Positions 57,515 to 64,000 of a stretch of DNA of 64,000 nt are shown piece by piece. A model generated the notes under the pieces. That model was not told the origin of the DNA. It made no database searches and was given only the letters and a program-made list of their open reading frames with translations. The DNA is from Ananas comosus. Taxonomy: Eukaryota; Streptophyta; Magnoliopsida; Poales; Bromeliaceae. Where the stretch lies: NCBI RefSeq assembly GCF_001540865.1, contig NC_033637.1:10161078-10225077 (forward strand), read 5' to 3'. How positions within the stretch are numbered: position 1 is the first letter of the stretch; each line of letters begins with the position of its first letter. Both the position numbers and the translations under genes were made by a program.

Positions 57515-57533
57515 GAACTATGGAAGATAGTTC
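57515..57533 (+). promoter_or_regulatory. conserved LTR stem-loop GAACTAT / ATAGTTC
   Basis: A perfect 7-bp stem with loop GGAAG, flanked by GCCCACTGC and CTCACCCC. It is the counterpart of 2520-2538. Confidence 0.6.
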
Positions 57534-58024
57534 TCACCCCACTCTATTTCCAGTGGTAGGTACAGGGTTGCCGAGAGAGGACCGCGGCAAGGGCATCGCG
57601 CCCGATCAGTGAGACCGTGGTAGTATAGTAGTTTTTCTTTTTGCATTAGTACACCTATGTATTCGAGAGAAATTCATTGTAGGTGAGGATTTGGAGAGCT
57701 ATGTATTTTGGATGAAAAGTGTATTCATTTAAAGAAAATGATGTAAAGGAAAAGATGCAAAACTATTGTAATAGTTAGTAAAGTACTCTCTTTATTTCAC
57801 AATGCTTTATCTTGGGGATTACTTGCTCCTTGTATGGTTGGCACTGTTTGTGCCCCGTTGAATGTGTATGTTTAGAATTTAATTTCCTGGGTAAATTCTT
57901 GTACGCATTCTTGTTGCTGAGCCTTGGGCGGATAGGGGAGGTGCTGTCCGTTCGGCGGTCCGCCGCCGCGGCCGAATCGTGCCAAATTGGTAGTGGTTTC
58001 GGGGCGGGGCGTGACAGTCTTATT

Positions 58025-58036
58025 TGGTATCAGAGC
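58025..58036 (+). other. primer binding site (initiator Met-tRNA)
   Basis: TGGTATCAGAGC lies 8 bases after the 5' LTR, as in the element at 473. Confidence 0.93.
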
Positions 58037-58386
58037 AAGGAGCAAGTAAAGAGAGAAAGTCTAGGATGACCTAGGAGACCCCAGGTTGGTGAGCCCTAAG
58101 GTTATAGGTGCGTGAGCGGAACGTGAACCTATAGCGATGGCGGAAGTTGATTCGATTGGGTCGAAGTTGGTAATATGTCTCTAGTTGCGATTAAGAGACG
58201 GATTGAAGTGGTACGAGTTCTTGTCTTGAGGTTGTTGTGTCAGCGGCCGACGACATGATACCGAGAGTCTAGAACGAGTACACTTGTGTGCTTCCGCCCG
58301 ATTTTGTCGTTGAGTCGACAAGTGTCGTAATTTCGACAAGGTAATTGGTTAAGGTGACTGACCAGGTATTTGCGTTGCAGGGACTA

Positions 58387-61300
58387 ATGTCTCCAAGACG
58401 CTACACGCGTAGGACTGCCCCAGCACCGACCCCTGAGGTGCCCGAGCAGGGAGAACCGAGCGTGATTGATCAGTTGCAAGCGCAAGTAACCGCGCTGACC
58501 GATGTGGTGCAGCGCCAGGAGACCCGATTCGAGCGGCTCCAGGAGCTTTTGAAGCGGCAAGCGGCGGCAGCGGCCGCGACGGTGACGGACGGATGCGATG
58601 TGCCCGCGCCCTCGGCTCGCGTACCTGAGCCGACTGAGGGTGAGGGTATAGCGGCGGTCCCGGTGGCGGCGCGTCCCCCGCCGGCGATCGTGCCATCGGC
58701 GGCGTCGGGATCGGCTACACCTGATGCGACGGCCGAAGACGTGGAAGGAGAGCGCGCATTGGCGGCTCTTATCAAGTTCAACAAGTTCCATCCGCCAACC
58801 TTTGAGGGCGAGAAGGTGGAACCGGCGATGGTCGAGTCTTGGATCGACTCGATGGAAACCCTCTTCGAAGACTTACGTACCTTGGAGAGAGATAAGGTGT
58901 ACCTCGCCACTCATTGTTTGGAGAAGGCGGCGAAGGTCTGGTGGAAGCGCGTCAAGCGGGATCGGCTTCCCGGCCTTCTGCCGATGCTGTGGGAGGAATT
59001 CAAGCGGGAGATGTTCGCCAACTACTTCCCCAATACATTGAAGAGGAAGCTCAAGGAGAAGTTCCGCAAGCTAGAGCAAGGGGACCGCTCCGTGGCGGAG
59101 TACGAACAGGAATTCTCCCACATCATAGATTGTGTCCCGGATGTTGTCAAGGATGACCGGGACCGGGCCGAGTGGTTCTTGCGAGGACTTCAGCCGGGGA
59201 TCTACAAGGCCGTGCAAATACTTAAGCTCACGACCTTTGTGGAGGTCTTTGATCGAGCCCTATGGGCAGAGCACGGGGATGCCCACATGCGGGAGAAGCG
59301 TGAGCTTTTGGCGGAGTCCAAGGACAAGGGCAAGAAACGCCAAGGCGGCGGTAGTTCGGGTGGTCAGACACGTTACAAGAAACCCCCTAAGTATCCGCCC
59401 ACTCAACAGAAGAACGGTGGAGCGCGGCGATGCATTGTATGCTGCGGGGACCACCCAGTCTCGCGCTGTGAACAAGGCCAGGGCAAGTGCTACAAGTGTG
59501 GGCAACCGGGCCACTTCATTCGGGATTGCCCTGGAGGAGGAGCCTCACCTGCCCCATCATTTGCATCAGCGCCGGCGATTCCAGCTCACTATGGAGGAGC
59601 TCCATCGACGGCTGCGTCGACAGGACGTGCGATGACGCCGCGTCAACCTGAAATGGCGAGATCGGCCCCGAGCGGTCTGGTGTTCGCTGCTCAGGTGCAA
59701 GCTGAGGAGCCTACGGAGGCGGAGGAGCATCGCCTTGTGGCAGGTATGATTTTAATTAACGGAGTTCGCTCCAGGGCTTTATTTGATACAGGAGCCACAC
59801 ATTCATTCATAAGTAGATCATTCGCACGCATGCATGACATCCTCATGGAAGCGAGTGACAAGTGGCGAGTGGAGGGCCCTGGGTCGACGTTCAATACCTA
59901 CACGGAGTGCGCCTCGTGTCCGGTACAAATAGGCGACTGGATAATGCCTATTCGGACGCTAGGACTTCAGAAATTAGAGGCGTACGACATTATATTGGGC
60001 ATGGACTGGCTCTCAAAATATCATGCGACGATCGACTACAAGAGCAGGGTGATCACATTCCGTGAGCCAGGACAAGAAGAATTCACCTATCGGGCTTGCC
60101 AGAGCTCGTGCTTCGTCGCGACGGTGTCGGCGACGAGAGCAAGAAAGTTGGTGAACAGCGGTTGCTCAGCGTTTCTAGCAACTGTTATGGAAATGGAGCA
60201 AGCGGCTCCAACATTGGAGGAAATATCGGTGGTGCGGGAGTTCTCGTATGTATTCCCCGCAGAGTTGCTGGGGATACTACCGGATCGAGAGATCGAGTTC
60301 GTCATAGACTTGGTTTCCGGTACTGCACCGATCTCGAAGGCTCCGTACCGAATGGCGCCGGCGGAACTAAAGGAGTTGAGGAGTCAACTACAAGATCTCC
60401 TCGACAAATAGTTTATCCGGCCGAGTGTATCACCGTGGGGAGCCCCGGTGTTATTCGTGAGGAAGAAAGATGGATCGTTTAGACTCTGCGTGGATTATCG
60501 AGAGTTGAACAGAGTCACGATCATTAATAAGTACCCACTTCCCCGAATCGATGACCTATTCGATCAGCTGCAAGGGTCGTGTGTGTACTCGAAGATAGAC
60601 TTGGAATCCGGCTACCACCAGTTGAAGATCAAGTTGGAGGATGTGCAAAAGACCGCGTTTCGTACGCGGTATGGACACTACGAATTCACGGTCATGCCAT
60701 TTGGACTCACGAATACTCCAGCGGCGTTCATGGATTTGATGAACCGTGTCTTCAAAGAGTATTTGGACCGATTTGTCGTGGTCTTTATAGACGACATATT
60801 GGTCTATTCTCGTAGCGACGAGGAACATGCCGAGCATTTGAGAATAGTGCTTCGTGAAGTCGCCTTCTTAGGGCATGTAATTTCTGGCTTCGTGAAGTCG
60901 CCTTCTTAGGGCATGTAATTTCTGCGGGTGGAGTTTCTGTAGACCTGAGAAAAGTTGAGGCAATCAAGGATTGGCCGCGCCCGACGAATGTCACGGAGGT
61001 TCGAAGCTTCGTGGGCTTAGCGGGCTATTATAGGCGGTTTGTGGAAGGCTTTTCCAAGATAGTGATTCCACTTACCCGCCTGACCCAGAAAGGCACCAAG
61101 TTTGTTTGGAGCGAGGAGTACGACCGGAGTTTCAAAGAGTTGAAGCAGAGATTGACTTCGACTCCGGTGCTCGCTCTACCGGTGCAAGGCGAAGACTTCG
61201 TAGTCTACAACGATGCTTCCTATCTTGGGTTGGGGTGTGTATTGATGCAAAACGGGAAAGTGATTGCTTACGCATCCCGTCAGCTAAAGAGTTATGAGAA

Positions 61301-63098
61301 GAACTATCCCATCCATAATTTGGAGCTAGTGGCGGTGATTTTCGCCTTGAAGCTGTGGAGGCACTCCTTATATGGTGCCCACTGTGAGATCTATACCGAC
61401 CACAAGAGCATGAAGTACTTGTTTACACAGAAGGAGCTCAACATGCGTCAGCGGCGGTGATTAGAATTGTTAAAGGATTACGACGTTGATATCCTCTACC
61501 ACCCCGGGAAGGCAAATGTGGTCACGAACGCACTTAGTAGGAAGTCGGCGAAGAATCTCGCTTTGATGTTACCCAACAAACGCCCTTATGGCTGGATATG
61601 GAGCGACTGGATTTCGAAGTGGTTCCTCCCGAGATTCCGGCCCAGTTGATGTCACTCGTTGTCCAACCGACCTTGTTGGAGAGAATTAAAGAGTTGCAAC
61701 CTGCAGACCCCTCCAAAAGGTACGGCGAAACATCGAGGGAGGCCATGGCGGAGAGTTCAATGTAGACGCCGATGGTACGCTTCGATTTCGGAATCGGAGG
61801 TGTATACCCAAAGATGGAGAGCTTCGCGAATTGATCCTACAAGAAGCACACCGATCTCCATATGCGGATCACCCGGGGGGCACCAAGTGTATCAGGGATT
61901 AAAAATGCACTACTGGTGGCCGAAAATGAAAGGCGATATCGGACGCTTTGTGGCGAAGTGCCTAACATGCCAACAGGTAAAGGCCGAGCGTCGATTCCCA
62001 TCGGGAAAGCTTCAAAGCCTACCAATCCCCGTTTGGAAATGGGAGGATATATCGATGGACTTCGTGGTCGGCCTGCCTCGCTCAACGGGCGGCCACGATG
62101 CGATTTGGGTGATTGTGGACCGATTAACGAAGTCGGCTCACTTCTTGTCGATCCACACCACGTGGTTGGGTGACAAGTTAGCGCAGGTATATCTTGACGA
62201 GGTGGTTAGACTGCACGGAGTATCGAAATCGATCGTGTCGGATCGTGACCCTCGATTCACCTCATATTTTTGGAAGAGCCTGCAAGAAGCCCTTGGCACA
62301 CAGCTCGACTTTAGCACAGCGTTTCATCCCCAAACCGATGGGCAAACGGAGAGAACCATTCAAACTCTGGAGGATATGTTGCGGGCGTGTGTCATCGACT
62401 ATAAGGGAAGTTGGTGTGACCACCTACCCATAGACGAGTTCGCCTACAATAACAGTTATCATGCTAGTGTGGAGATGGCACCGTTCGAGGCTCTCTATGG
62501 GCGGACGTGTCGGTTTCCCATACACTGGAGCAATGTGGGCGAACGGGCAGAGTTCGGCCCTGATGTGTTGCGAGAAGCGGAGGAAAAGGTTCGCCTTGCT
62601 CGCAAGAGATTGCTCACGGCGCAGTCGAGGCAGCAAAGCTATGCAGATAGGCGCCGTCGAGATATAGAGTTCGCGGTGGGTGACTGTGTATTCTTGAAGG
62701 TTTCACCAATGCGGGGTGTGAAGCGGTTTGGAGTGCGGGAAAAGCTGAGTCCCCGGTACATCGGGCCATATGAAATATTGGAGCGAGTCGGCACGGTGGC
62801 TTATCGACTTGCTTTGCCGCCGAAGCTCGCGGATGTACACAATGTGTTCCACGTCTCCAATCTCCGCAAGTATATTCACGACCCCGAGCATGCAATGCTA
62901 TATGAGCCACCAGAACTCTAAGAAGATTTGACCTATGAAGAGTTTTCGGTGGGGGTAATCGCCCGAGAGGTGCGAAAGCTGAGGAATCGAGAAATCCTCT
63001 ATGTGAAAATTCGGTGGAGCAATCATGATGATCGCGAGGCCACCTGGAAACTCGAGGAGCTGATGAGAAAACACCATCCTTATCTATTTGAGGAGTGA
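58387..63098 (+). pseudogene. Ty3/gypsy gag-pol polyprotein, long but broken
   Basis: Start ATG 58387 (MSPRRYTRRTAP), 12 codons downstream of an alternative in-frame ATG. Gag has a coiled N-terminus and the retrotransposon gag domain around 58760-59280; zinc knuckle CYKCGQPGHFIRDC at 59488-59529; protease DTG at 59785-59793; reverse transcriptase FIDD ending 60795; RNase H to about 61560. The integrase has H-H-C-C, D,D,E and GPY motifs, and the chromodomain-like end runs to 63098. Damage: TAG 60409-60411; a deletion plus 38-bp tandem duplication at 60849-60924 that shifts the frame; TGA 61458-61460; frameshifts near 61567 and before 61890, with stops between; TAA 62919-62921. Gag through protease is intact, about 675 codons, so a Gag-protease product could still be made. 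Confidence 0.95.
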
Positions 63099-63144
63099 GG
63101 TATGAGTTTAAATTAAAGTTAGAGAATTGTTCGTTTCGAGGACG

Positions 63145-63168
63145 AAACTCCTTTTAAGGAGGGGAGGA
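63145..63168 (+). other. polypurine tract with overlapping hairpin
   Basis: AACTCCTTTTAAGGAGGGGA includes the inverted repeat CTCCTTTTAAGGAG. The purine run AAGGAGGGGAGGA ends exactly at the 3' LTR. Confidence 0.8.
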
Positions 63169-64000
63169 TGTAAGGAAGTAAATTCTCGAAATTCGAGGAT
63201 TGTACTTCAACCGGGGTCGACTGACTGTCGAGAGAATACCCTTTGTGGAAGTTTAGAATGCCCAAAACACAAAAAGTGCTTGGGAGTTGAGTCCGCGAGA
63301 GCAAATCGGTAAATCTGGACTCAGCAGATTTTTGCTCTCGGGGATTGGTCCCTGGAGGGAAGGACCGGTCCCCGTAGCTGGGGGTCGCGGGGCAAGGTCG
63401 ATGCAATCGGTCCCTGGCTGAGGGGACCGGTCCCCGTGCGCGACACCCGCGAGAGGAAGCCTAAATTTGGCTAAGTCCTGAAGGTTCCCTTTTCGGGAAC
63501 CGGTCTCCCAGGAGAGACCGGTCTCCCGAGGACCGGTCTCCCGGGGAGAGACCGGATCCCGAACGCGAAAAATCCCCAGACTGCAGGGAGAGCTCTCGGG
63601 GACCGGTCCCTTGTCGGGGAGACCGGTCCCTCTGGGCGAAAACTGCCCAGTGAGGGCTGTGCAATGGATGAAAAGCTGAGGGGTCTAAGTGCAAAATGGC
63701 CTTTATTAGAGTAGGCTGAGCCCTCTCTCTCTCCCTCACACTCTTATTTCACTCTCTCTCACTCTCTTTCTCTCTTACTCCCTCTCTCTCTCTAGAAAGG
63801 AAAGAAGGAGAAGAAGAACAAGGAGGAGAGGAAGGAAAAGAAGAGGAAGATAAGGAAGGAGAAGAAGGAGGAGATCAAGAGGAAGGCTTTGAGCACCTCC
63901 ATCTCCCTCTCCTCTTCCCATTGGTGTAGCTCTTGAGGTAAGCTACTAAACCCTAACTTCTAGAACTTAGGGTTTTGGGTTTTTATGCTTTGGAATGGGT
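63169..64000 (+). repeat. 3' LTR, first 832 bp (cut by the window end)
   Basis: It starts TGTAAGGAAGTAAATTCTCG and follows the 5' LTR closely through the palindrome cluster (63345-63640), the CT-rich tract and the GAAGGAGAAG-rich stretch. No independent gene lies in it. Confidence 0.93.

Larger units (their letters stand above)
55306..58016 (+). repeat. 5' LTR (2711 bp)
   Basis: TGTAAGGAAGTGAATTCTCG to GCGGGGCGTGACA. The palindrome cluster is at about 55475-55795, followed by CT-rich and AAGGAGAAG-rich text that probably surrounds the transcription start. There are tandem pieces near 56890-57010 (TTGACCCTAG / CACTTGGAGAGGAT three times). The stem-loop is at 57515-57533 and the box CCGCGGCAAGGGCATCGCG at about 57582-57600. 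Confidence 0.93.
55306..64000 (+). mobile_element. Ty3/gypsy chromovirus element nested in its own relative; 3' LTR runs off the window
   Basis: 5' LTR 55306-58016, internal 58017-63168, 3' LTR from 63169. The layout is complete, with Met-tRNA primer site, gag-pol with chromodomain-type tail, and polypurine tract. The two LTRs are very alike over the 830 bp that can be compared, differing by few substitutions and one 20-bp repeat unit, so it is the youngest insertion here. The coding region is nonetheless damaged. The left flanking five bases are atagg. Confidence 0.93.

Noticed and set aside
58349..58910. Long minus-strand frames opposite gag
   Set aside because: Shadow frames of a GC-rich coding region; the plus strand has clear gag features.

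Overview
This window is nuclear DNA of a flowering plant, most likely a monocot. The evidence is many short, phase-0 exons with GT-AG introns, a very GC-rich first exon in a prolyl oligopeptidase fragment, and dense nesting of Ty3/gypsy chromovirus (Del/Tekay-like) retrotransposons with LTRs of about 2.4-3.4 kb. Pineapple-type genomes carry many such elements, but the species cannot be fixed from this sequence alone. No tRNA, rRNA, CRISPR or bacterial-type operon was seen.

Left end (1-10.7 kb): a Ty3/gypsy element with two near-identical 2.49 kb LTRs. It is preceded by the 3' end of another internal region that shares the left LTR, so the array reads (internal)-LTR-internal-LTR. Its gag-pol is dead, and most nonsense codons are TAG/TGA of the type made by C-to-T (or G-to-A) change. 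A fragment of a related LTR, a palindrome-rich MULE-like end and an hAT-type MITE follow.

Middle (12.2-41 kb): one long host gene on the + strand whose introns are filled with transposons. Two 5' exons lie at 12662-12933 and a third at 17803-17873. A run of 16 phase-0 exons occupies 30120-37325. I do not recognise the protein. Its introns hold a broken prolyl oligopeptidase gene fragment (14400-14831), several MITEs, a degenerate TRIM, a duplicated exon segment and three solo LTRs. All three solo LTRs are antisense to the gene, with 5-bp target duplications TGAAC, AAAAC and ACARA.

41-49.3 kb: decayed sequence with long direct duplications, LTR remnants, a MULE transposase fragment and an antisense gypsy pol fragment.

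49.3-64 kb: a layered nest. A TRIM and a gypsy pol 3' end were tandemly duplicated, a full element then landed in one copy (now a solo LTR with TSD TGCAC), and another LTR family inserted beside it. A nearly complete member of that family (55306 to beyond the window end) inserted into the leader of its own relative.

The most interesting structure not explained by ordinary annotation is shared architecture in LTRs that are otherwise divergent. Each has an early cluster of short perfect palindromes built on the core ACCGGT (TGTACCGGTACA in one family, GGGACCGGTCCC in another). Most also have a stem-loop, GAACTAT...ATAGTTC, embedded in CCCACTGG...CTCACC about 360-510 bp before the LTR 3' end, followed by a box like CGCGGCAAGGGCATCGC. 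The gag start of both main elements also sits just behind a good intron 3' end, which suggests a spliced leader.
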